Notes under the pieces: model-generated | Databases searched by the model: none | Seen by the model: only the letters and a program-made list of their open reading frames with translations | Told to the model about the DNA's origin: nothing | Made by a program: the position numbers and the translations under genes | Source: Clostridium sp. CAG:138 | GTDB taxonomy: Bacteria; Bacillota; Clostridia; Christensenellales; CAG-138 | DNA length: 5,989 bases | Assembly (NCBI GenBank): GCA_000435055.1 | Contig: FR879714.1 | Coordinates: forward strand, 1 to 5,989 | Direction: 5' to 3' | Shown: positions 1 through 5,321 of the stretch, one piece after another | Numbering within the stretch: position 1 is the stretch's first letter | Layout: each line of letters starts with the position of its first letter

Positions 1-85
1 AAACCCTTTCTTTACCTATATACCTCATTAAAATCTTTTTTGGTGCTTGTAACAGTTACAGTAACATAGGAATAACCCCTTTGGC
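1..85. other. Non-coding stretch after the VirE-type gene, with iterated GTAAC/GTTAC
   Basis: No gene can be supported here. The segment lies just 3' of the VirE-family stop codon on the minus strand. Positions 49-65 read GTAACAGTTACAGTAAC: three 5-bp elements at 6-bp spacing, alternating in orientation, so that two overlapping 5+1+5 palindromes are formed. An ATG at 28-26 on the minus strand opens a few codons before the window edge, but no Shine-Dalgarno sequence precedes it. No terminator hairpin with a T-run is visible, so the mobC-virE transcript may continue past the window edge, where a relaxase or other transfer gene would be expected in such elements (inference). Confidence 0.4.
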
Positions 86-1456
86 TTACTGGGAGAAAGG
101 CTTATCATCAAATAGACCCTCAGGTAATTCACACTGTATCTCGGTGAATCCAAGGTCATCTGTGATACGCTCCCAGCCCCGCTGTGTGCCGTACTCGCGG
201 AAGCGCACGGGCTTATCAAGCCTCCTCCAGCCGACGATTTCTTTTGATGCGATGCCCGCGTTCATTATCTCGTTTATCTCCTGCAGATCCCGTTTATTGG
301 GCTCGTCATTTCTATCGAACGCTTCTTTGTAGAGCATCCGGGAGCAAACGGTCGCAGCCGTTGTCCTTTCCAGAAAACCGATCATCATCCCCAGACGGTC
401 ATCCTCCGGCATGAAAGTGCGTTGTATGTTGGCAAGCTCCTTTTCATACTCCCTCGGGAGCTTGAGCGGAGGCTTGTGCAGGAAATAGATGTTCATCGCT
501 TCAAACCATAGCTGCCTGATGTAACGCTCGCTCTCGGCTTCGTCTTCGAGGATATGCACCTCCGCTTTTGACATGTCGATTAGTATCGGCAGAAAGCGTC
601 TGTTGCCGGACCTGTCGAGCGGAAGGAATGACACACGGTTCGAGCTTCCGCCGAATATGCACTGGCGCGGTCTGTCCTTCGGAAAACGGTCATACGGGAC
701 CTTGTAGGTATCCTTCGAGCGGGAAATAAAAGCTTTAGTCTCTTCGATAGTACGGGTATTTGCTATGGCGCTCATCTCCGGCATTTCGATTATGAAATGC
801 CCTTCCAGTCGGCGATAGACATTTTCATCATCAAGGCGCTTGATATCATCTGTAAACCACTCGTCACGCAACGCGAGTTTTCGGAAGAAAGTTGATTTAC
901 CAGCTCCCTGGTCGCCGATCAGACAGAGCATGTAATCGAACTTGCAGCCGGGATAGAATATGCGGGCTACGCCTCCCATGAGGAAAAGCTTCATGCACTC
1001 GTAATTGAAATCGTTTACCTCCGCGCCGAGGAAATGATGGAGCACATACCGTATACGCTCTTTTCCGTCCCACAGAGGCGGAAAGAGCATATCGCGGATG
1101 GGGTGATACCGCTTTTCGTTTGCGACTATATCAATGGCGGACACCACCTGTTTTTCTGCGGAGATACCGTAGGTCCTGTCCATATAGAACCGAATGTTAT
1201 TGACGTTCGTATCCGTCAGCGGACCGTTCTCGTCCCTCGCCCAGCCAAGATCTCTTGTTATATGGACCCTGCCGCTCATCTCATTAAGGTGAATGGTGTC
1301 GTACAGCTTCGGATCGTGCTGAAGGATCGTTACGTAATTCTGTAGAGTGTTCATGACAATCCCATCCTTCGTCGTTTTGAGCATGGCCCTAACCTGCTTG
1401 ACCATTTTGATCTGCGGGGCATATGCTGGCACAGCCTTCTTGTTTTTCTTTTTCAC
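86..1456 (-). CDS. VirE-family P-loop ATPase (mobile-element replication helicase)
   Basis: Predicted replicative ATPase/helicase of the virulence-associated E family, which drives replication of phages and integrative elements; acts in the cytoplasm on DNA. Counting from the upstream ATG at 1462 (458 aa), the Walker A motif GDQGAGKST is at about 183-191 and a Walker B-like FIIEMPEM at 223-230. The family signature follows: FISRSKDTYKVPY near 245, GGSSNR at 271-276 in the sensor-1 position (usually GTTN), and GNRRFLP at 286-292 with candidate arginine-finger residues. Residues 25-130 match the usual lead-in to the ATPase. No primase domain is present, so this is the short, helicase-only form. 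Start choice: AGGAG lies only 2 nt before ATG 1462 but 8 nt before GTG 1456, and this GTG overlaps the mobC stop as GTGA, so GTG 1456 (456 aa) is favoured. Stop is TAA at 88-86. Family assignment is strong; its exact role in this element is inferred. Confidence 0.9.
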   Translation of the reverse strand: MKKKNKKAVPAYAPQIKMVKQVRAMLKTTKDGIVMNTLQNYVTILQHDPKLYDTIHLNEMSGRVHITRDLGWARDENGPLTDTNVNNIRFYMDRTYGISAEKQVVSAIDIVANEKRYHPIRDMLFPPLWDGKERIRYVLHHFLGAEVNDFNYECMKLFLMGGVARIFYPGCKFDYMLCLIGDQGAGKSTFFRKLALRDEWFTDDIKRLDDENVYRRLEGHFIIEMPEMSAIANTRTIEETKAFISRSKDTYKVPYDRFPKDRPRQCIFGGSSNRVSFLPLDRSGNRRFLPILIDMSKAEVHILEDEAESERYIRQLWFEAMNIYFLHKPPLKLPREYEKELANIQRTFMPEDDRLGMMIGFLERTTAATVCSRMLYKEAFDRNDEPNKRDLQEINEIMNAGIASKEIVGWRRLDKPVRFREYGTQRGWERITDDLGFTEIQCELPEGLFDDKPFSQ

Positions 1457-1773
1457 ATCCATATCTCCTTTTTCCAGTAAAGCCTTTTTCTGATCTCCAT
1501 TACAAGCCGTTTTGCCTCCGCAGCCTCTTCCGCGGTGATACCGCCCTGCATGTTTGCGTGATGCGCGATCTGATTCACGTTAATACACAGATGGTCGATC
1601 GTGCTTATCAGATCAATGAAATCGACGTTGGGACGTTCCTTGATCTCCGTACCCATGATGAGCTTTCGCAGCACAACAGAGCGAGTGACGCCCGCTTTTT
1701 GTGCCAGCTCACCGAGCTTGCGATACTCCGCTTCGTTCAGCCGCAGGTGCATGTCGTACTCTCTGTTTCTCAT
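1453..1773 (-). CDS. mobC: MobC-like mobilization (relaxosome accessory) protein
   Basis: Small DNA-binding protein of 106 aa, the usual size for Firmicutes MobC-type relaxosome factors, which bind oriT and help the relaxase open and nick DNA. Residues 5-45 fit a ribbon-helix-helix fold (a strand YDMHLRL followed by two helices with AGVTRSVVLRKLI). The hallmark MobC segment N-x-NQIA-x-x-N is at 65-74 (NVNQIAHHAN), followed by a C-terminal helix rich in Glu, Arg and Lys. The start at 1773 is supported by GAGGAGG a few bases upstream. The stop TGA overlaps the favoured GTG start of the VirE-type gene by four bases, implying translational coupling. Transcription probably begins at the leftward promoter near 2029-2057, giving a leader of about 250 nt. 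The partner relaxase is not in the window. Confidence 0.87.
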   Translation of the reverse strand: MRNREYDMHLRLNEAEYRKLGELAQKAGVTRSVVLRKLIMGTEIKERPNVDFIDLISTIDHLCINVNQIAHHANMQGGITAEEAAEAKRLVMEIRKRLYWKKEIWM

Positions 1774-1845
1774 TCAATCCTCCTCGTTAATATCGTTCCT
1801 TCTCCCGCTGTGCGGCATAGGGGCTTGGGGCTCGCCTCGACAAGC

Positions 1846-1865
1846 GGATTTGGGGACACAAATCC
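1846..1865. repeat. Inverted repeat, 7-bp arms, 6-nt loop
   Basis: GGATTTG at 1846-1852 pairs exactly with CAAATCC at 1859-1865. It lies about 75 bp upstream of mobC and immediately before the first copy of the 14-bp direct repeat. Candidate oriT hairpin. Confidence 0.55.
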
Positions 1866-1866
1866 C

Positions 1867-1930
1867 ATGCTTGCAAGGACAATTGCACGCATGCAGACTT
1901 TGTGAACACAAAGGCGATGCTTGCAGGGAC
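1867..1930. repeat. Pair of 14-bp direct repeats, 50-bp period
   Basis: ATGCTTGCAAGGAC at 1867-1880 and ATGCTTGCAGGGAC at 1917-1930 differ at a single base. The first copy contains the palindrome CTTGCAAG (1870-1877). Between the copies lies the CTTTGTG/CACAAAG inverted repeat. Such paired sites are plausible binding sites for MobC or the relaxase (inference). Confidence 0.55.
1898..1913. repeat. Inverted repeat, 7-bp arms, 2-nt spacer
   Basis: CTTTGTG AA CACAAAG, perfect arms. Its centre contains TGAAC, the same 5-mer that recurs around the promoters to the right, so it may be either an outlying operator or part of oriT. Confidence 0.5.
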
Positions 1931-1968
1931 TCCCTCGAATAAACCGGTGAACTTTTTTGCTTTTACGC

Positions 1969-1997
1969 TTGACACGGGGCTGCGGTTCAAGTATAAT
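1969..1997 (+). promoter_or_regulatory. Consensus sigma-A promoter for the XRE repressor gene
   Basis: TTGACA at 1969-1974, a 17-bp spacer, and TATAAT at 1992-1997: a full consensus match. The spacer contains GTTCA (1985-1989), so a regulator bound there would block RNA polymerase. Transcription would start near 2004 and read right into the XRE gene with about a 100-nt leader. The start point falls at the left arm of the 10-bp inverted repeat described separately. Confidence 0.85.
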
Positions 1998-2072
1998 ATG
2001 CATGATAGTTCAACATTGTTCATGCGTGATTGTATCACCGCGTTGAACTATTGTCAATGGGGTTCATTGAAC
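1985..2072. promoter_or_regulatory. Cluster of GTTCA/TGAAC half-sites, probable repressor operators
   Basis: Six copies of GTTCA or its complement TGAAC lie in 88 bp: 1985-1989, 2008-2012, 2018-2022, 2044-2048, 2062-2066 and 2068-2072; two more lie outside at 1903-1907 and 1948-1952. About two per kilobase are expected by chance. They assemble into a 10-bp perfect inverted repeat, ATAGTTCAAC (2005-2014) with GTTGAACTAT (2042-2051), and a compact palindrome GTTCATTGAAC (2062-2072). A second motif, GTGAT TGT ATCAC (2026-2038), lies between. The sites cover the spacer and start point of the rightward promoter and the spacer of the leftward one, as expected for operators of the adjacent XRE protein. 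The protein-site match is inferred. Confidence 0.6.
2029..2057 (-). promoter_or_regulatory. Leftward sigma-A promoter for mobC-virE
   Basis: On the minus strand TTGACA (2057-2052) is followed after exactly 17 bp by TACAAT (2034-2029), one mismatch from consensus. The spacer starts with the right arm of the 10-bp inverted repeat (2042-2051). The predicted start near 2022 would give a leader of about 250 nt to mobC. This promoter faces the rightward one, and their predicted start points are only about 18 bp apart. Confidence 0.7.
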
Positions 2073-2102
2073 TTTTGTGAATAATTTTAAGGTGGTGTTC
2101 CA

Positions 2103-2537
2103 ATGAAGACCTTTTCTGAGAAAGTGAAGGAAGCGAGGGTATCCCTCGGAATCTCTCAACCGCAGCTGGGGAAGAAGATCGGCTTATCGGTTCGTTCCGT
2201 GATCGCATATGAGAAGGGCGAAAAAAAGCCCCGCCCGGCTTCTATGCTGAAGCTGGCGAAGGCGTTAGGTGTTTCGGTCAAATTCCTTTCCGATGATGAA
2301 TGCGAGAATCCGATGGCCGATATCGAAAAGGACGATTACATCGCCGAAGCTCGAGAGCGTTACGGAGTCGCAGGAGCAAAGAATATGGATGAGCTTCTGT
2401 CCGCCAATACAGCTCTGTTTGCAGGCGGCGAGCTTTCACAGGAGCAGAAGGACGCATTCTTTGAAGCCGTCATGAAGGCATACATCACCTGCAAGGAAGA
2501 GGCGCGAAGGAAGTTCGGCAAAAAGGATCAGGATTGA
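2103..2537 (+). CDS. XRE-family HTH transcriptional regulator (element repressor)
   Basis: Predicted 144-aa DNA-binding regulator. Residues 5-63 form a Cro/C1-type helix-turn-helix domain: the core ISQPQLGKKIGLSVRSVIAYEKG region spans about 17-39, with SVRSVIAYEKG giving the recognition helix and its end, and the domain closes with LKLAKALGVSVKFL (49-62). Residues 74-140 are a charged, helical C-terminal extension (AEARERYG, then an Ala/Glu-rich helix) of the kind seen in Clostridia HTH proteins encoded next to ImmA-type proteases; it may mediate dimerization or contact the protease. AAGGTGG at 2089-2095 is 7 nt before the ATG. It is divergent from mobC and upstream of the ImmA-like gene. By analogy with ICEBs1 ImmR it probably represses the mobC-virE promoter and controls its own (inference). 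Confidence 0.9.
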   Translation: MKTFSEKVKEARVSLGISQPQLGKKIGLSVRSVIAYEKGEKKPRPASMLKLAKALGVSVKFLSDDECENPMADIEKDDYIAEARERYGVAGAKNMDELLSANTALFAGGELSQEQKDAFFEAVMKAYITCKEEARRKFGKKDQD

Positions 2538-2584
2538 TCTTCGGATATAATTGTCCAGTCGGTAAGTGAGTACCATTTTTTGTA

Positions 2585-2612
2585 TTGCAGATCTGAAAGA
2601 ATGCAGTATAAT
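2585..2612 (+). promoter_or_regulatory. Promoter for the ImmA-like protease gene
   Basis: TTGCAG (2585-2590), 16-bp spacer, TATAAT (2607-2612). It lies in the 110-bp gap between the XRE and protease genes and would start transcription near 2619, giving a leader of about 30 nt that carries the AAAGGGG ribosome binding site. No GTTCA-type half-site is seen here, so the protease may not be under the same operators as the repressor. Confidence 0.6.
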
Positions 2613-2647
2613 ATCGGCGGATAACCTATGCGAAAGGGGTGAAGATA

Positions 2648-3202
2648 ATGGCATGCGATAACATCGTTCGTTCTGTCGCAAAGCTCAAAGCGAAATGCGG
2701 CGAGACGGATCCTTTTTCGCTGTGCTCGCTCCTTGGCATACTGGTATGCTATTCCCCTATGGGCAAGGGCAAGGATGCGATAAAGGGGTTCTTCGTCAAA
2801 AGCAACCGCATCAAGGTCATAACGGTCAACTCCGATCTTCCATACATGATCCAGCGCATAATTACCGCACACGAGCTCGGGCACGCTATGCTGCACGCCG
2901 ACTCCGGCATATACGCTTTCCATGAGCTTGCACTCTTCGACGAAAGCAGCCGCTGCGAGAAGGAAGCGAACCTCTTCGCATCGGAGCTCCTGATCTCCGA
3001 CGATGATTTCTTCGGCGCGTTGGATGATGGTCAGTCTTTCTCCCAGGCCGCTTCATCCTTGAACGTTCCGGCTGAGTTTCTTGATTTCAAGGCAAGGCTC
3101 ATGAAAGAAAAGGGCTATACACTCGCCAATTCACCGATAACGGCAAATAACAAGTTCCTCAAAAGCATGGCCGTTCCCGACTGCGACGAATACGGATGCT
3201 GA
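2648..3202 (+). CDS. ImmA/IrrE-like zinc metallopeptidase
   Basis: Predicted cytoplasmic zinc protease (184 aa) of the ImmA/IrrE family. Members cleave or inactivate a partner XRE repressor and so induce mobile elements; ICEBs1 ImmA acting on ImmR is the known model. The zinc motif HELGHAMLH starts at residue 75 (HExxH = H75, E76, H79) and the downstream EANLFASELL carries the probable third ligand, E106. Helix 70-83 is preceded by the usual hydrophobic strand with IKVITVN (55-61). The C-terminal region after 150 is poorly conserved and ends EYGC. Start choice: AAAGGGG at 2633-2639 is 8 nt before ATG 2648; the in-frame GTG at 2639 would overlap that site, so ATG is preferred. It lies downstream of, and in the same direction as, the XRE gene, its likely substrate. 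Its 3' end overlaps the antisense recombinase remnant. Confidence 0.9.
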   Translation: MACDNIVRSVAKLKAKCGETDPFSLCSLLGILVCYSPMGKGKDAIKGFFVKSNRIKVITVNSDLPYMIQRIITAHELGHAMLHADSGIYAFHELALFDESSRCEKEANLFASELLISDDDFFGALDDGQSFSQAASSLNVPAEFLDFKARLMKEKGYTLANSPITANNKFLKSMAVPDCDEYGC

Positions 3203-3454
3203 CGAGGAGCCAATATAACCCCTATCCTGTACGATATTGCTTTCAAGATAATCTCTCTCAAGATCGATGTAACCTGCGAAACGGTAATGGATCACGATCC
3301 GCTGGGTGCGGTTCTTGCCTTTGCCTTGGACCTCGGATACTTCGATCCTGTCGATCAGTTCTTTCAGTAGAGGAGCCGTGAGCGTATCCATCTCCATAAA
3401 CCGACGAACCGCACGGATGAAATACTCATCCTTCTGATTAGCATCGTGATATTA
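3131..3454 (-). pseudogene. C-terminal remnant of a large serine recombinase (TnpX/DUF4368 type)
   Basis: The minus-strand frame is open from just inside a TAA at 3454-3452 to a stop at 3133-3131. Its core matches the C-terminal DUF4368-type end of large serine site-specific recombinases of Clostridia elements: FIRAVRRFMEMDTLTAPLLK, then ELIDRIEVSEVQGKGKNRTQ and HYRFAGYIDLERDY, together about 3218-3421. The catalytic serine domain, the recombinase domain and the zinc/coiled-coil part, some 400 residues, are missing: immediately upstream on the minus strand lies the stop codon of the DUF4132 gene (3461-3459). The piece has no credible start or ribosome binding site and cannot be functional. 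The last 26 or so codons (3131-3208) mostly overlap the protease gene in antisense and may not be original recombinase sequence. The family call rests on recognition of the motif pattern. Confidence 0.72.
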
Positions 3455-3458
3455 CAGC

Positions 3459-4922
3459 TCACCACTCCAGCGTGAATTCCGCCATCGGGTCGAAGTCCGG
3501 GTAGGTATTGTTCTTGTATTCAAGCAGCGCGGCGGTGACGTTGCCGGCGTTCGCCTCCTGCGCGGTCTTGATGAACTCCGTGATCTGAGCGAGTGTAAAG
3601 CCGTCCATCAGGTCCATAACGGTGACATCATCATTCCGGACGCGGCCGTACACGGTCAGACGGTCAAGGTAGGAAATGACCATATTCGTCCGGCGGTTCC
3701 AGGCGTTTGGCTTTATCGACGCGATCTGGAGCTTGTCCTGCTCGGCCGTTTCCTCGGCGCTGACTTTGAATCCGTTGATGTCAAGGTAGCGACTGTTGCT
3801 GTAATCATTCACATAGTACCAATCGCAGCTTATGCCGCGGCGTTCTGCGTGCCTGAGGTACACGACAGGGATCGGTATGCCCGCGTAGCGGTCGGGCTTG
3901 ATCTGCGAAGCCTCGCGGACGGGCTCCCAGACCTGCTCGAAGGGCTGTTTCAGGCCCCTTGCCGTATAATAACGCTGCCACGCGGCGACGTCCTCCTTGT
4001 CCATCTCCATCGGGTGCGCAAGGATGATCGGCTTATCGGAAAGCGCATACTCCGCGTCGTCCGCCGTTACAAGACCTCCGTCCGAACATGTGAAGGTCTT
4101 TCCCTCCTGCTGCCAGACAAGCAGCTCCGCAAGCACGTGCAGGAACGCGTTCTTAAGGTAGCTTTCGCTCCATTTTTCGGGCGAAAACACGGTTTTTTCG
4201 ATATAGCAGTCAAATAGCTCCCATTTGCGGATCGTATAAGCCTTTTTGATGTTCGAGCGCATATCCGCGATCTCGTCCTTCGCGAGCTGATACAGCGCGG
4301 GATCGGCGCCGGTCTTCGGGACGGTTTTAACTGCCTTCTGTTTGTTCGTATCGAACATATCGAGCTTAAGATCCTTCTGCAGCCTGACTTCAAGCACGGT
4401 ATTGCCGAGCTCGAATCGGCGGACGCCGTTTTCATCAAAGCCGAAATCGAAGAGGAAGCTGTCCCTTATTTGTTCGGCGGTCATTCCACGCAGCTTTGCA
4501 TAACTGTCGAGCCCGCCGTTCTTTTCAAAAAAGATCGCCGCCTCGCGCGTGTCGCTGAGCATCAGGAGCTTTGTAAACGCATCCTTCACGGCGATCTTTT
4601 TGCCGCCGAACTCGGTCTTTATGTTCCAGTTCTTATGCGCGGAGATCATCGCCTTTATCTGCTTCGCGTTGCCGTAGCGGCAAAGCAGCGGGATCAGCGT
4701 CGGATACGCCGCGCAGTCAAGATCGCCGCTGAGCTTTGCAAGCGCATCGCAGAAGGAGTCGTAGCGCAGAAGCTTCGCCGCCGCGTCCGCCTCCGGCATG
4801 AACTTCGGCGCTTCCGGGTTGATACCGCCGTAGGATACGATGATGTATTTAAGCAGCACTGTCGGCGCTTTCGTGCCGTCCTCAAGCAGCACCTCCGGCA
4901 GCGTAACGCCGTAGAGCTTCAT
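3459..4922 (-). CDS. DUF4132 domain part of a split LRR-DUF4132 protein
   Basis: The ORF encodes 487 aa from its first ATG. Residues about 225-375 match the DUF4132 (MolR C-terminal-like) domain: WELFDCYIEKTVFSPEKW near 234, a LAELLVWQ helix near 264, LAHPMEMDKED at 301-311, AAWQRYYTARGLKQPFEQV at 313-331, and DWYYVNDYSNSRYLDING further on. Residues 45-160 are helical and HEAT-like. The C-terminus, DPMAEFTLEW, looks natural. Biochemical function of the domain is unknown; E. coli MolR/YehI-type proteins carry it. The ATG at 4922 lacks a Shine-Dalgarno sequence and the same frame is clearly coding for at least 130 codons further upstream (to about 5321), so this is the 3' part of a longer gene cut from its LRR part by a 125-bp duplication. 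It is probably a pseudogene fragment unless translation is rescued. No signal peptide or membrane segment is seen in this part. Confidence 0.8.
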   Translation of the reverse strand: MKLYGVTLPEVLLEDGTKAPTVLLKYIIVSYGGINPEAPKFMPEADAAAKLLRYDSFCDALAKLSGDLDCAAYPTLIPLLCRYGNAKQIKAMISAHKNWNIKTEFGGKKIAVKDAFTKLLMLSDTREAAIFFEKNGGLDSYAKLRGMTAEQIRDSFLFDFGFDENGVRRFELGNTVLEVRLQKDLKLDMFDTNKQKAVKTVPKTGADPALYQLAKDEIADMRSNIKKAYTIRKWELFDCYIEKTVFSPEKWSESYLKNAFLHVLAELLVWQQEGKTFTCSDGGLVTADDAEYALSDKPIILAHPMEMDKEDVAAWQRYYTARGLKQPFEQVWEPVREASQIKPDRYAGIPIPVVYLRHAERRGISCDWYYVNDYSNSRYLDINGFKVSAEETAEQDKLQIASIKPNAWNRRTNMVISYLDRLTVYGRVRNDDVTVMDLMDGFTLAQITEFIKTAQEANAGNVTAALLEYKNNTYPDFDPMAEFTLEW

Positions 4923-5321
4923 CCATTTAAGCAGCGAATCGCCATATATCGCCTTGTATTTTTCGGCATACTCGGCTTCGAGCGGGCTCGCGGGCTCATC
5001 CGCAGGCGCGGGCTGTTCAGCTCTTGCGGGTTTCGCCTTTTTTGCGGCGGGCGTTTCCGAGGTCTGCTCCTCCTTCCATTTGAGCAGCGCGGCAACGCAT
5101 TTCTCCGCGCCGGCCTGCTGCGCCGGGATCAGATAATCCCCGTCGAGATTCTTCAGCGTGACCTTTTTCTCGTCGATATAGAACCGGAGCGCTTCGTCGT
5201 TGTCGTCCCGGAATATCAGCGGCAGGATCTTTTTGCGCTGAGAAATGCAGTATTTCAGGTATTCGCCGGCGATCTCAGGGTTTGTGAACCGTTCCCGTGC
5301 GGAAAGGAAACCATAACCCGC
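4923..5321 (-). pseudogene. In-frame upstream coding segment of the DUF4132 ORF: helical segment and linker
   Basis: Reading the DUF4132 frame upstream gives sensible protein without any ATG, GTG or TTG codon. It starts with AGYGFLSARERFTNPEIAGE (from about 5324), followed by KYCISQRKKILPLIFRDDN, DEALRFYIDEKKVTLKNLDG, DYLIPAQQAGAEKCVAALLK, a flexible Ala/Pro/Lys/Glu linker (4986-5070, APADEPASP, AAKKAKPARAEQPAP), and EYAEKYKAIYGDSLLKW joining the ATG at 4922. The DDNDEAL...AGAEKCVAALLKW part resembles an ankyrin-type helix pair (low confidence). The segment belongs between the LRRs and DUF4132 in the intact gene. The frame stays open to 5501 but is nonsense upstream of the duplication junction at 5322. 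Confidence 0.7.

Larger units (their letters stand above)
1774..1960. other. Candidate oriT / structured mobC leader
   Basis: Non-coding DNA directly upstream of mobC, the usual position of an origin of transfer. It contains a 7-bp perfect inverted repeat GGATTTG (1846-1852) / CAAATCC (1859-1865) with a 6-nt loop; a second 7-bp perfect inverted repeat at 1898-1913 (CTTTGTG AA CACAAAG); a weaker GCTTG (1823-1827) / CAAGC (1841-1845) pair; and two copies of ATGCTTGCARGGAC (1867-1880 and 1917-1930) exactly 50 bp apart. ORFs crossing the area have no ribosome binding sites and no recognisable protein character. Location beside a MobC gene plus hairpins and direct repeats is typical of MOBP-class oriT regions, but I cannot identify a nic site. 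The hairpins could instead act in the mobC mRNA leader. Confidence 0.4.

Noticed and set aside
1..28. Start of another gene at ATG 28-26 on the minus strand
   Set aside because: Only nine codons fit before the window edge and no Shine-Dalgarno sequence precedes the ATG.
1423..1942. Plus-strand ORFs of 160 and 113 codons
   Set aside because: Antisense shadows of mobC; no Shine-Dalgarno sequence and no recognisable domain.
1787..2038. Minus-strand ORFs of 77 and 83 codons upstream of mobC
   Set aside because: They cross both promoters and the inverted repeats, lack ribosome binding sites and look like translated non-coding DNA; the segment is better explained as oriT or leader.
2546..2551. 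TATAAT just after the XRE gene
   Set aside because: No acceptable -35 element at 16-18 bp upstream; the promoter at 2585-2612 fits better.
2528..2923. Minus-strand ORFs of 131 and 81 codons
   Set aside because: Antisense to the well-supported protease and XRE genes, with no motif support.
3849..4438. Overlapping ORFs on both strands inside the DUF4132 region (122 and 123 codons)
   Set aside because: Low-complexity Arg/Ser-rich shadow translations of the DUF4132 coding sequence.
5255..5321. Programmed -1 frameshift joining LRR and DUF4132 frames
   Set aside because: A -1 shift would be the right direction, but no X XXY YYZ slippery heptamer in phase was found across the overlap; the tandem duplication explains the frame change more simply.
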